From Microbacterium terregens (lineage in GTDB: Bacteria; Pseudomonadota; Alphaproteobacteria; Sphingomonadales; Sphingomonadaceae), in the NCBI RefSeq assembly GCF_027922045.1, contig NZ_BSEX01000018.1, forward strand, positions 62,001-126,000: 64,000 nt of DNA, in the 5' to 3' direction. The notes beneath the pieces are model-generated. The model ran no database searches. It was given only the letters and a program-made list of their open reading frames with translations, and was not told the DNA's origin. Positions 1 through 8,294 of the stretch are shown one piece after another. The translations under genes were made by a program, and so were the position numbers. The number at the start of each line of letters is the position of its first letter. Within the stretch, counting starts at the first letter, position 1.

Positions 1-799
1 GTCCAAGGCGGCGGGCAAGGTGCTGCAAATCGGCCATCAGCGCATGTTCCACCCCACCTACCTGAATGCCTTGAAGCGTGTGAAGGCGGGCGAGATCGGC
101 AGTGTCACCCAGATCCGCGCCAGCTGGCACCGCAACAACAGCTGGCGCCGGCCGGTCCCCGCCGGGGCCGACGACCGCCACGTCAACTGGCGGCTGTATC
201 GCGACAGCTCCGCGGGGCTGATGACGGAGCTCGCCACGCACCAGCTACAGGTCGGCAACTGGTTCCTAGACGGGGTGCCGACCCGCGTCATCGGGTCCGG
301 CAGCATCTGCTTCTGGAAGGACGGGCGGGAGGTCTATGACCATGTCGCGCTGATCTATGAATACAGCGGCGGGCGGAAGTTCATCTACACCTCGTTGCTG
401 AACAATGCGCGCTACGGCTGCGAGGAGCAGATCCAGGGAAGCAAGGGCACGATCGAGCCCGAACTCGGCCGCATCTATGCCGAGGTGCCGCCGAAGGTGC
501 TCGCACTCCAGCGCATGCGCCAGGACGTGGCGCGCGGGCACAAGCGAACCGTGCCGATCGGAGGGGCCACCTGGTTCCCGGAGCTGCCCGTCACCACGCC
601 GGGCGAGTCCCTGGGCTGGGGCGAATATGACGAGACCATGCTCCAGTTCGAGGGCTTCGGCGAAGCGGTCCGTTCCGGCAGGCCGCTGCCCGGGCTGCTC
701 GCACAGGCCTATCAGGCAAGCGTCGCCTCGCTGCTCGGCGAACAGGCGATGGACCGTGGCCAAGCGATGCCCTGGCCGACCGGCCTGGTTGACGTCTGA
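1..799 (+). CDS. Gfo/Idh/MocA family oxidoreductase (5' end outside window)
   Basis: The open frame enters from the left edge with no stop before position 20, so the GTG at 20 is probably internal and the NAD(P)-binding N-terminus is missing. What remains is the C-terminal substrate domain: a HPTYLNALKRVKAGEIG stretch, a GLMTELATHQLQVGNWFL helix of the kind carrying the family's conserved His, and the GCEEQIQGSKGTIE strand. These are typical of NAD(P)-dependent sugar or inositol dehydrogenases. The next gene is a second family member 49 bp downstream, followed by two MFS carriers, which suggests one sugar-oxidation operon. The substrate cannot be read from the sequence. Confidence 0.85.
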   Translation, partial: SKAAGKVLQIGHQRMFHPTYLNALKRVKAGEIGSVTQIRASWHRNNSWRRPVPAGADDRHVNWRLYRDSSAGLMTELATHQLQVGNWFLDGVPTRVIGSGSICFWKDGREVYDHVALIYEYSGGRKFIYTSLLNNARYGCEEQIQGSKGTIEPELGRIYAEVPPKVLALQRMRQDVARGHKRTVPIGGATWFPELPVTTPGESLGWGEYDETMLQFEGFGEAVRSGRPLPGLLAQAYQASVASLLGEQAMDRGQAMPWPTGLVDV

Positions 800-848
800 T
801 CCTCCCCACCCTCTGTTGCCAGACTTCCCCTCTGCCCAAGGACTCGCC

Positions 849-1997
849 GTGACCCACACAGACCGCCGCACCCTTCTCGGCCTGGCTGCTGCCGCCGGCC
901 TTTCCGGCCTTGCTGCCGATGCACTCGCACAGTCTGCGGCCCGCGGGGACGCCCCGACGGAAGGTGCGCCCGCGCGCCCGGCGCCGGAAGCCAAGTATCG
1001 CGTGCCATTCGGCGTCATCGGCATGGATCATGGCCACATCTACGCCATCACCGACGCGATGATCCGCGGTGGGGGGGTGCTGACCAGCTTCTATTCGGCC
1101 GTGCCGGAGCAGGTCGCGACCTTCCAGAAGCGCTACCCCGGCGCGAAGCTCGCCCGTTCGGAAGACGAGATCATCGAGGACCGCCGGATCAAGTTGGTCT
1201 GCAGCGCCGCGGTCCCGGGCCTGCGCGCGCCGCTCGGCATCAAGGCAATGCGCGCCGGCAAGGACTTCCTCGGCGACAAGGCCGCGGTCGTCACGCTGGA
1301 GCAACTCGCCCAGGTGCGCGCCGCGATCAAGGAAACGGGCAAGAAGTTCGGGATCATGTATTCCGAACGGCTGGAGGTGCCCGCCGCCGTACAGGCCGGA
1401 CAGCTGGTGCATGACGGCGCCATCGGTCGCGTCCTCCAGACCGTGAACCTCGCGCCGCACCGGTTGGGGGCGCCGAACCGGCCGAAGTGGTTCTGGGACA
1501 CCGAGCGGAACGGCGGCATCCTGACCGACATCGGCAGCCACCAGGCAGACCAGTTCGTCTATCTGACCGGTACCAAGCGCGCCAAGGTCGTCGCGTCCCA
1601 GGTCGGCAACTTCGCCCATCCCGAATATCCGCAGTTCCAGGACTTCGGCGACATGGTGCTGCATGGCGACGGCGGCACCGGCTATGTCCGCGTCGACTGG
1701 TTCACGCCCGACGGCCTACCGACCTGGGGCGACGGGCGTCTCTTCATCCTGGGCACCGAAGGCTATATCGAGCTGCGCAAATACGTGGACATCGAGGGGC
1801 GGCCCGGCGGCAACCACCTGTTCCTGGCCGACCGCAAGGGCACGCGCTATCTCGACTGTTCCAAGGTGCCGCTTCCGTTCGGCCCCCAGTTCATCACCGA
1901 CATCGTCGAGCGCACCTCCGTCGCGCAGGACCAGGAAGGCGCGCTGCTGGCGGCCGAGCTGGTGCTGAACGCACAGGCCAAGGCGACCCGCGCCTGA
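849..1997 (+). CDS. Tat-exported Gfo/Idh/MocA family oxidoreductase
   Basis: Predicted NAD(P)-dependent dehydrogenase of 382 residues. The GTG at 849 is chosen because an AAGGA ribosome site lies 6 bases upstream and because it begins a twin-arginine signal (DRRTLLG at residues 5-11, Ala-rich core, likely cleavage after ALA at 27). A longer open frame upstream overlaps the previous gene and is not needed. The nucleotide-binding start is FGVIGMDHGH (residues 54-63), and GGILTDIGSHQADQF near residue 220 carries the conserved His. Tat export implies a periplasmic, cofactor-loaded enzyme, as in glucose-fructose oxidoreductase. It follows another Gfo/Idh gene and precedes an MFS carrier by 47 bp. 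Confidence 0.88.
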   Translation: MTHTDRRTLLGLAAAAGLSGLAADALAQSAARGDAPTEGAPARPAPEAKYRVPFGVIGMDHGHIYAITDAMIRGGGVLTSFYSAVPEQVATFQKRYPGAKLARSEDEIIEDRRIKLVCSAAVPGLRAPLGIKAMRAGKDFLGDKAAVVTLEQLAQVRAAIKETGKKFGIMYSERLEVPAAVQAGQLVHDGAIGRVLQTVNLAPHRLGAPNRPKWFWDTERNGGILTDIGSHQADQFVYLTGTKRAKVVASQVGNFAHPEYPQFQDFGDMVLHGDGGTGYVRVDWFTPDGLPTWGDGRLFILGTEGYIELRKYVDIEGRPGGNHLFLADRKGTRYLDCSKVPLPFGPQFITDIVERTSVAQDQEGALLAAELVLNAQAKATRA

Positions 1998-2044
1998 GCA
2001 CCCGGTCCCGCGGCTTCGCCGGCACTACAGGAAGAAGGCAGAAG

Positions 2045-3361
2045 ATGGTGTTGCCAAAAGCTCCCGCCCCCGCGCTTGCCCGTCCTGCCACCAACGTCCG
2101 CTGGATCATCTGCGCGCTGCTGTTCCTGGCGACGACCATCAACTATGTGGATCGCCAGATCATCGGCATCCTGAAGCCCACCCTGGAGGTTGAGCTCGGC
2201 TGGAGCGAGGTCGACTACGGCAACATCGTGTTTTGGTTCCAGGCTGCCTACGGACTTGGGCTGCTTGCGTGCGGGCCGGTGATCGACCGTATTGGCACGC
2301 GGCTCGGCTATGCGGGTGCGATCGGGCTTTGGAGCTTGGCAGCGATGCTGCACGCCCTGGTACGCACGCCGCTCGGCTTTTCCGGCGCGCGATTCCTCCT
2401 TGGCCTGGGCGAGGCCGCGAACTTCCCTGCGGCGATCAAGACGGTCGCCGAGTGGTTTCCGCGCCACGAGCGCGCGCTCGCGGCAGGCATCCTCAATGCC
2501 GGTGCCAATGTCGGCGCGATCGCCACGCCGATCGTCGTGCCGCTGCTGACCATCCACTTCGGCTGGGAGGCAGCCTTTGTGGTGACCGGGCTCATCGGCT
2601 TCCTGTGGCTCGTCGCGTGGCTCCGCTATTATCGCCAGCCTGCCGCGCACCCTCGGGTGAGCGCATCCGAGCTCGCCTACATCGAAGCCGACGCCGCCAC
2701 AGAGCCGCAGACCCGCGTGCCTTGGCGCCGCCTCTTCGGGCAGCGTCCGACCTGGGCGTTCGCCATCGCCAAGTTCCTGACCGATCCGGTCTGGTATTTG
2801 TTCCTGTTCTGGCTGCCGGACTTCCTGTCGAAGCAATATCAGCTCGATCTGAAGACGTTCGGCCCCCCACTGGTCGCGATCTATCTGCTGGCCGACGCGG
2901 GCAGCGTCGGCGGCGGCTGGCTGTCGTCCGCACTGATGAAGCGGGGGTTCGGGGTCAACGCCGCGCGTAAGCTCGCGCTGCTGGGCTGTGCGCTGTGCGT
3001 GATCCCGATCCTCTTCGCCACGGGCGCTTCCCATCTTTGGAGTGCCGTCGCGATCCTGGGTCTCGCCGCGGCGGCGCATCAGGGATGGTCCTCCAACCTC
3101 TACGCCGTAGTGTCGGACACGGTGCCCCGCGGCTCTGTCGCGTCCGTCATGGGGATCGGTGGTGCTGCGGGGGCGATCGGCGGCATGATCATGGCGCAAT
3201 ATGTCGGCCACGCGCTGGAGTCCTTTGGATCCTATTGGCCGGTGTTCGTCTGGGCTAGCAGCGCCTATCTGATCGCGCTCCTCATCCTCCATCTGCTCCT
3301 GCCGCGGATCGGCGAAGCCGAAGCCGGCGCGGAAACCGGGCCCGGTCCGGCTGTGGTGTGA
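2045..3361 (+). CDS. MFS transporter, hexuronate (ExuT)-like
   Basis: A 438-residue inner-membrane carrier of the major facilitator superfamily with about 12 hydrophobic segments. The ATG at 2045 follows a purine-rich AGGAAGAAGGCAGAAG leader; the longer open frame upstream is a shadow of the preceding gene. The N-terminal TINYVDRQIIGILKPTL and the LGLGEAANFPAAIKTVAEWF loop are characteristic of the anion:cation symporter group that takes up hexuronates and hexonates. A close relative is encoded at 22108-23394. It overlaps the next MFS gene by 4 bp (GTGA). Transport of an acidic sugar is a family-level inference. Confidence 0.88.
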   Translation: MVLPKAPAPALARPATNVRWIICALLFLATTINYVDRQIIGILKPTLEVELGWSEVDYGNIVFWFQAAYGLGLLACGPVIDRIGTRLGYAGAIGLWSLAAMLHALVRTPLGFSGARFLLGLGEAANFPAAIKTVAEWFPRHERALAAGILNAGANVGAIATPIVVPLLTIHFGWEAAFVVTGLIGFLWLVAWLRYYRQPAAHPRVSASELAYIEADAATEPQTRVPWRRLFGQRPTWAFAIAKFLTDPVWYLFLFWLPDFLSKQYQLDLKTFGPPLVAIYLLADAGSVGGGWLSSALMKRGFGVNAARKLALLGCALCVIPILFATGASHLWSAVAILGLAAAAHQGWSSNLYAVVSDTVPRGSVASVMGIGGAAGAIGGMIMAQYVGHALESFGSYWPVFVWASSAYLIALLILHLLLPRIGEAEAGAETGPGPAVV

Positions 3362-4557
3362 GCCGGGGCGGCGATGTGACCGGAGAATGTCGCGGACCGG
3401 GAATGCTTCTGTGCGCCGGCTATACCGCCCTTGCCTATCTGGCGGTCGGGCTTCCCCTCGCAGTGCTGCCGGGCTGGGCGCTGGATCTGGGGTTCGGCCC
3501 GGTGGTCGGGGGGCTCCTTGTCTCGGCCCAGTACCTGGCAACGGTAGCCAACCGCCTGCTGGTGGGGCCGATGATCGATCGCTCAGGTCCCCGCCGAGGT
3601 GTCGTGCTGGGGTTCCTGTGCTGCGCAGGCGCGGGCATCGCCACCGTCGCCGCCCTGCAGTTCCCCTCACCCGCCGCGGCATTGGCCGTGATGCTGGCCG
3701 GCCGGCTTCTGCTGGGCGCAGGCGAAAGCCTTGTCAGCACCAGCGCCATGCTATGGGGGATCGCCCGCATCGGTGCTCCACAAGCCGCGCGGATGATCTC
3801 CTGGAACGGCATCGCCACCTATGCAGCGATCGCGGCAGGTGCGCCGCTGGGCGTAGTCCTCAGCGAGCGCGGCGGTCTGGTGCTGCTCGGTGCGGCCCTG
3901 ACGTCGATCGGCATCGCCGGCTGCGCGCTCGCACTAGTCCAGCCGGCAATGCGCGGCCCAGAGGCAGTTCGCATGCCGATACGGAGCGTTTTCGCCCGCG
4001 TTTTTCCGTTCGGGGCAGCGCTCGCCCTGGCGACGATGGGGTTCGGAGTGGTGACGGCATTCGTCACCCTCTTCTTTGCGGCGGCCGGATGGCCGGATGG
4101 CTGGATGGCCCTCTCCGCCTTTGGCGGCGGTTTTGTCGTCTCACGCATGCTTTTTGCCGCACGCCTCGAAAGCCGGAGCGGTCTGCGAAGCGCCTCCCGC
4201 TTCCTTGCGGTGGAGGCGGCGGGCCTCGCGCTTCTGTACCTGTCCGCCAGCCCCCAGATGGCCGTTGCTGGTGCCGCGATCACGGGGTTCGGCTTTGCGA
4301 TGATCTTCCCCGCGTTGGGCGTCATCGTGATCGAACAGGTGCCGCCGCAAAGTCGCGGAACGGCGATCGGCACCTTTGCACTGTTCGTCGATGCCGCGCT
4401 GTGCGCAGCAGGTCCGCTCGCGGGCGCGATCGCCCAACGCTCGAACTACGCCCTTCCCTTCGCCGCAGCGGCCCTTTGCGCGGTCGTCGGCCTGTGGGTC
4501 ACCATAGGCCTTCGAACTGCCGGGCGGAGGCACGCAGCAGAGCGGGTGACGTGGTGA
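3358..4557 (+). CDS. MFS transporter (YfcJ/YhhS-like)
   Basis: A 399-residue MFS carrier starting with GTG that overlaps the previous stop by 4 bp, so the two are probably translationally coupled. It has about 12 membrane segments, with MIDRSGPRRGVVLGF in the first cytoplasmic loop matching the family DRxGRR signature. It is more like the sugar-efflux group than the hexuronate uptake group, so the two adjacent carriers probably do different jobs. The substrate is unknown. It converges on the gene at 4605 with a 47-bp gap. Confidence 0.82.
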   Translation: MSRGGDVTGECRGPGMLLCAGYTALAYLAVGLPLAVLPGWALDLGFGPVVGGLLVSAQYLATVANRLLVGPMIDRSGPRRGVVLGFLCCAGAGIATVAALQFPSPAAALAVMLAGRLLLGAGESLVSTSAMLWGIARIGAPQAARMISWNGIATYAAIAAGAPLGVVLSERGGLVLLGAALTSIGIAGCALALVQPAMRGPEAVRMPIRSVFARVFPFGAALALATMGFGVVTAFVTLFFAAAGWPDGWMALSAFGGGFVVSRMLFAARLESRSGLRSASRFLAVEAAGLALLYLSASPQMAVAGAAITGFGFAMIFPALGVIVIEQVPPQSRGTAIGTFALFVDAALCAAGPLAGAIAQRSNYALPFAAAALCAVVGLWVTIGLRTAGRRHAAERVTW

Positions 4558-4604
4558 CACGCCCGCGGCGACGCCGCGCTCGACCGGCGAACCCCTGCGC
4601 CTCC

Positions 4605-5156
4605 TCAGCCCTGCCGGAGCGCGCGCCGGGCCTCCTCCGTCACCGTATACACTGCCTGCCGCTGTGCACCGCGGTTGTGGTGGTCGACGCGATAGCCCTC
4701 GTAATGTCGCCGGACGAGCCCAGCGCGCACGAGCTCCGACACCGCTCGACTGACGTTGGTCCGGCCCGACTGACGTACGCGCTTGCGCACCTGGCTCTCG
4801 ATCACGGCCTCCGCCTCTGCCGGGTCGGCGGGCAAGGCGCGCTTGGCCTGCAGTTCCGCACGTACCCTGCCCGCGATCGCGCGCCGCCGTGGATCCCGCT
4901 GGGCCACCGGCATCAGCGCGTCGCACAGCCAATCGCGCACCGGCACGCGACGATTGCCCTCCCGCACGAAGGGACCGGCCGAACCGGTCTGGGCGCTCGC
5001 CTGGGCGATCAGGTTCAGCACCATGAAGCTGTAGCGGGGGCGCTCGCACAAGGTGGACAGGCGTTCGAGGACGGCAGGCAGGTCCATGGACCGCGCGGGC
5101 ACCGGCGCTGCCGGCTCTTGAGCCACGGGGACCGCGAAGAGATCGGGCTGGAACAT
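4605..5156 (-). CDS. Unrecognised winged-helix-like protein, putative regulator
   Basis: I do not recognise this 183-residue protein. The ATG at 5156 is preferred; an in-frame GTG at 5255 would add 33 residues but would run through a 26-bp palindrome that looks regulatory. The N-terminal 35 residues are Pro/Ala-rich, and the middle is helical. The C-terminal third (about 115-183) is basic and reads like a winged helix, with a recognition-like helix TNVSRAVSELVRAGLVRR and a wing YRVDHHNRGAQRQAVYTVT. It stands alone, convergent with the MFS gene and divergent from kduI. Codon use and GC resemble the neighbours, which supports a real gene. Confidence 0.6.
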   Translation of the reverse strand: MFQPDLFAVPVAQEPAAPVPARSMDLPAVLERLSTLCERPRYSFMVLNLIAQASAQTGSAGPFVREGNRRVPVRDWLCDALMPVAQRDPRRRAIAGRVRAELQAKRALPADPAEAEAVIESQVRKRVRQSGRTNVSRAVSELVRAGLVRRHYEGYRVDHHNRGAQRQAVYTVTEEARRALRQG

Positions 5157-5228
5157 GGGAACATTCCAAGCACAGAGCAGCTCCGATGTGAATCCCCAGC
5201 GCGGCCCCACCCATGTTTTGACCACGAA

Positions 5229-5254
5229 TGGCACTTTACCCGGGTAAAGTGCCA
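5229..5254. promoter_or_regulatory. 26-bp perfect palindrome, putative operator
   Basis: The left half is TGGCACTTTACCC and the right half is its exact reverse complement, with no spacer (centre CCCGGG). It ends 73 bp upstream of the ATG of the winged-helix gene at 4605-5156. Perfect 26-bp symmetry in a non-coding position is what an operator for a homodimeric DNA-binding protein looks like; autoregulation by the adjacent protein is inference. Confidence 0.6.
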
Positions 5255-5301
5255 CGGACGGCAGTCGGCGTGCGGTCGTTCACCCACCTTGCATCCCCTT
5301 C

Positions 5302-5314
5302 TGACACCGCTTAC
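5302..5314 (+). promoter_or_regulatory. Operator-like site TGACACCGCTTAC upstream of kduI
   Basis: It matches the sites at 9878, 9908, 14170 and 24257 (minus) in the first 8 bases and resembles them beyond. It lies 222 bp upstream of the kduI start. A LacI-type regulator is a plausible binder; one is encoded at 27179. Confidence 0.5.
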
Positions 5315-5535
5315 CAAGGCGCATGCCCATCAAGAGGCAGGGGAGAGGCCGGTGCCGCAATCAACCGCCCAAGCTTGTGATCGTCGGATCCGGTCCGCCG
5401 GGGTGGTCGGCACGCGCGCGCCCGTTGCGGCACGCCCGTCCGAAGCGTACCGCTGTCTCCACGCGCTCGGCGCCCCCTCGTTCGCCCGCCTTTCCGCTGC
5501 GCACCGCGCCGCCTGACGTTCCAAGAGGAGCCACC

Positions 5536-6378
5536 ATGTTCGAACGCACCTATTACGCCACCCACCCCGACATGATGGAGTGCGTCTCCAACGAGGAACT
5601 GCGCGACCGCTATCTCATCCAGGGGCTGTTCCGCGAGGGTGAGTGCGTGCTCAACTACACCCATGCCGACCGCTTCGTGATCGGCGGCGTCGCCCCGGGC
5701 GCCGAGCCCGTGAAGCTGCCCGACCAGGTCGAGCCCGCGTCTGCCGCCGGCCACCCCTTCCTGGAGCGCCGCGAGCTCGCGATCGTCAACATCGGCAAGA
5801 CCGAAGGCACGGTCACCGTCGACGGCGAGACGTTCACGCTGGGCAATAAGGACTGCCTCTACGTCACCATGGGGGCAAAGGAGGTCGTGTTCGCCGGCCA
5901 GGGCGCACGCTATTATCTGGCGTCCTGCCCCGCCCACAAGGAATTCCAGACCCGCAAGCTCGGCATCGCCGACGCGAAGGCGCTGGAGCGCGGCAGCCTG
6001 GAGGAATCCAACGAGCGCACCATCTATCAGCTCGTCATCCCCGGCGTGTGCGACAGCGCGCAGCTGGTGATGGGCCTGACCGTGCTCAAGCCTGGCAGCG
6101 TATGGAACACCATGCCCCCGCATATCCATGAGCGCCGCAGCGAGATCTATTGCTACTTCGAACTCGACAATCCCGACACCGATCGCGTCATGCACTTCAT
6201 GGGTGAGGGCGAAGCGATGCGCCACATCGTCGCCGCCAACGAGGAAGTCGTGATCTCGCCGCCCTGGTCGATCCACATGGGTGCGGGCACCAAGGCCTAT
6301 GCCTTCATCTGGGCGATGGCCGGCGAGAACCAAGACTATACCGACATGAACGTGCTGGACATCTGCCAGCTGGCGTAA
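5536..6378 (+). CDS. kduI: 5-keto-4-deoxyuronate isomerase
   Basis: Converts 5-keto-4-deoxyuronate (DKI), the product of unsaturated oligouronide breakdown, to 3-deoxy-D-glycero-2,5-hexodiulosonate in the cytoplasm. At 280 residues it matches the family length. Cupin metal ligands are visible: His196, His198 and Glu203 in [10 protein letters not shown], and His247 in PPWSIHMG. The ATG at 5536 has AAGAGGAG 5 bases upstream; the longer open frame is ignored. It is followed by kduD and kdgK, the next two steps, with a REP-like inverted repeat between kduI and kduD. An operator-like site lies upstream at 5302. Confidence 0.96.
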   Translation: MFERTYYATHPDMMECVSNEELRDRYLIQGLFREGECVLNYTHADRFVIGGVAPGAEPVKLPDQVEPASAAGHPFLERRELAIVNIGKTEGTVTVDGETFTLGNKDCLYVTMGAKEVVFAGQGARYYLASCPAHKEFQTRKLGIADAKALERGSLEESNERTIYQLVIPGVCDSAQLVMGLTVLKPGSVWNTMPPHIHERRSEIYCYFELDNPDTDRVMHFMGEGEAMRHIVAANEEVVISPPWSIHMGAGTKAYAFIWAMAGENQDYTDMNVLDICQLA

Positions 6379-6387
6379 CTTCCTATG

Positions 6388-6516
6388 CTCCCCTCCCTGG
6401 AAGGGAGGGGCTGGGGGTGGGTTCCGAGCCGCCAGGCTCGGCTCTCTCCGCCAGCCAAGAGCGCGCCGCTTCGCGACGCGCACCCACCCCCGACCCCTCC
6501 CTTCCAGGGAGGGGAG
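6388..6516. repeat. REP-pair element (REPIN-like) inside the kdu operon
   Basis: Two 35-bp arms (6388-6422 and 6482-6516) are inverted copies of each other with two mismatches. Each arm itself folds into a hairpin around CCCCTCCCTGGAAGGGAGGGG. The right arm supplies GGGGAGGAG, which acts as the kduD ribosome site. The element fills the kduI-kduD gap and could attenuate or stabilise the transcript there. Confidence 0.7.
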
Positions 6517-6525
6517 GAGTTGCAA

Positions 6526-7281
6526 ATGACCAATCCCTTCGATCTTTCCGGCAAGGTGGCGGTCGTCACCGGCGCCAACACCGGCATCGGCCAGGCGATC
6601 GCCCTCGCGCTTGCAGAAGCCGGGGCCGACATTGCTGCGGTCGGCCGCACTCCGGCCGAGGACACCGTCGCCAAGGCGCGCGCGCTCGGCCGCAAGGCAG
6701 AGATCGTCTCGGCGGACCTTTCCACGATCGAGCCGGTCGGGCGCGTGATCGAGGAGACGGTGGCAAAGCTCGGCGGTCTCCATATCCTCGTCAACAACGC
6801 CGGCATCATCCGCCGCGCCGACGCGGTCGACTTCACCGAGGAGGATTGGGACACGGTCATCGACACCAATCTCAAGTCGGTGTTCTTCCTCTGCCAGGCC
6901 GCCGGCCGCCACATGATCGCCAACGGCGGCGGCAAGGTCATCAACATCGCCTCGATGCTGACCTTCCAGGGCGGCATCCGCGTGCCGAGCTATACCGCAT
7001 CCAAGTCGGGCATCGGTGGCCTCACCAAGCTGCTTGCCAACGAATGGGCGGCCAAGGGCATTAACGTGAACGCGATCGCACCGGGCTACATCGCGACCAA
7101 CAACACCGCCGCACTCCAGGCGGACGAAGTCCGGAACAAGTCGATCCTCGATCGCATCCCGGCGGGACGTTGGGGCGATCCGTCCGATCTCGGCGGCGCC
7201 GCCGTGTTCCTCGCGAGCCGAGCCGCCGACTACGTCCAGGGTCATATCCTCGCCGTCGACGGCGGATGGCTGGCTCGCTGA
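6526..7281 (+). CDS. kduD: 2-dehydro-3-deoxy-D-gluconate 5-dehydrogenase
   Basis: A classical short-chain dehydrogenase of 251 residues, the usual KduD length. It reduces the KduI product to 2-keto-3-deoxygluconate with NAD(P)H. The nucleotide motif TGANTGIG is at residues 15-22, NNAG follows, and the catalytic triad is Ser143, Tyr156 and Lys160 (SYTASK). The ATG at 6526 sits 6 bases after the GGAGGAG provided by the repeat element. The stop overlaps the kdgK start (TGATG), so the two are coupled. Confidence 0.95.
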   Translation: MTNPFDLSGKVAVVTGANTGIGQAIALALAEAGADIAAVGRTPAEDTVAKARALGRKAEIVSADLSTIEPVGRVIEETVAKLGGLHILVNNAGIIRRADAVDFTEEDWDTVIDTNLKSVFFLCQAAGRHMIANGGGKVINIASMLTFQGGIRVPSYTASKSGIGGLTKLLANEWAAKGINVNAIAPGYIATNNTAALQADEVRNKSILDRIPAGRWGDPSDLGGAAVFLASRAADYVQGHILAVDGGWLAR

Positions 7282-8294
7282 TGGCCACGCAGCGCCTGCT
7301 CGCCTTTGGCGAAATCATGTACCGCATGTCCCCGCCGGGACGGGAACTGCTGCTCCAGACGCCCAAGCTCGACCTGTGGGTCGCAGGCGCCGAGGCCAAT
7401 GTCGCGACCGCGCTCGCCCGCCTCGGCCACGACGTCGCCTTTGCGAGCCGCCTGCCCGACAACGACCTTGGCCGCGCCTCGATCAGCACGCTGCGCGGGC
7501 ATGGCGTGGACACGCGCGGCATCCAGCTCGGCGGCGACCGCATGGGGCTGTATTTCGTCACCTCGGGCGCGGGCATGCGCGCGACCGAAGTCATCTACGA
7601 CCGCGCCCATTCCGCCTTTGCCGAGGCACCGGCCGAGGCCTGGGATTGGGACACGCTGCTCGACGGCGTCGACCGGCTCCACCTGTCGGGCATCACCCCG
7701 GCGCTTGGCCCGGTGCCCGCCGAGAGCGCGCTTGCCGCCGTCCGCGCCGCGACCGCACGTGGTGTGGCGATCTCGTTCGACGGCAATTATCGGGCCAAGC
7801 TCTGGGAGCGTTGGGACTCCGATCCGCGTACCATCCTGACCGAACTGGTCTCCCACGCCGACCTGATGTTCGGCAACCACCTCGACATCGCGCTGCTGCT
7901 CGACCGCACATTCTCGAGCAATGCCGAGGAGCGCCGGCGCGAGGCTGCCGAAGCCGCCTTCGCCGCCTTCCCCAAGCTCCAGATGATCGCCTCCACGGCC
8001 CGCCACGTCGAGCATGTCGACCTCCACCGGCTCTCCGCGCGCATCGACGCGCGCGATCGGGCCGCTCAAACCGAGGAGATGGAACTCGCCGGCATCGTCG
8101 ACCGCATCGGCGGCGGCGACGCCTTTGCGGCAGGCGTGCTCCACGCGCTGCGCCGCGGCGACGATCTCGACACCGCCGCACACACCGGCCTCGCCCTCAC
8201 GGCCCTGAAGCATTCGCTGCCGGGCGACGCGAGCATCTTCCGCCAGGCCGATCTCGACGCGTATCTCCAAGGCGGGCTTGATGTCCGCCGCTGA
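7281..8294 (+). CDS. kdgK: 2-keto-3-deoxygluconate kinase
   Basis: A PfkB/ribokinase-family sugar kinase of 337 residues that phosphorylates 2-keto-3-deoxygluconate (KDG) to KDPG. The N-terminus LAFGEIMYRMSPPGRELLLQ and the AGAEANVATALARLG segment are typical of KDG kinases. The C-terminal anion-hole motif DRIGGGDAFAAG places the catalytic Asp at about 280. It is the meeting point of the kdu route and the uxa/uxu route encoded at 28-35 kb. It overlaps kduD by 1 bp and the esterase gene by 14 bp. No KDPG aldolase (eda) is in the window. Confidence 0.95.
   Translation: MATQRLLAFGEIMYRMSPPGRELLLQTPKLDLWVAGAEANVATALARLGHDVAFASRLPDNDLGRASISTLRGHGVDTRGIQLGGDRMGLYFVTSGAGMRATEVIYDRAHSAFAEAPAEAWDWDTLLDGVDRLHLSGITPALGPVPAESALAAVRAATARGVAISFDGNYRAKLWERWDSDPRTILTELVSHADLMFGNHLDIALLLDRTFSSNAEERRREAAEAAFAAFPKLQMIASTARHVEHVDLHRLSARIDARDRAAQTEEMELAGIVDRIGGGDAFAAGVLHALRRGDDLDTAAHTGLALTALKHSLPGDASIFRQADLDAYLQGGLDVRR

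Larger units (their letters stand above)
5157..5535. other. Divergent regulatory region between 4605 gene and kduI
   Basis: This 379-bp non-coding stretch separates two divergent genes. It holds the 26-bp palindrome at 5229-5254, a TGACACCG operator-like site at 5302-5314, and the kduI ribosome site AAGAGGAG at 5523-5530. Open frames crossing it have no recognisable product. No clear -35/-10 pair was identified by eye. Confidence 0.55.

Noticed and set aside
1847..3682. A 611-codon minus-strand open frame
   Set aside because: It is antisense to the Gfo/Idh and MFS genes, with Arg/Gly/Pro-rich shadow composition.
6388..6516. Transcription terminator between kduI and kduD
   Set aside because: The hairpins are strong but lack a T-tract and contain the kduD ribosome site, so a REP-pair element in a continuous operon fits better.
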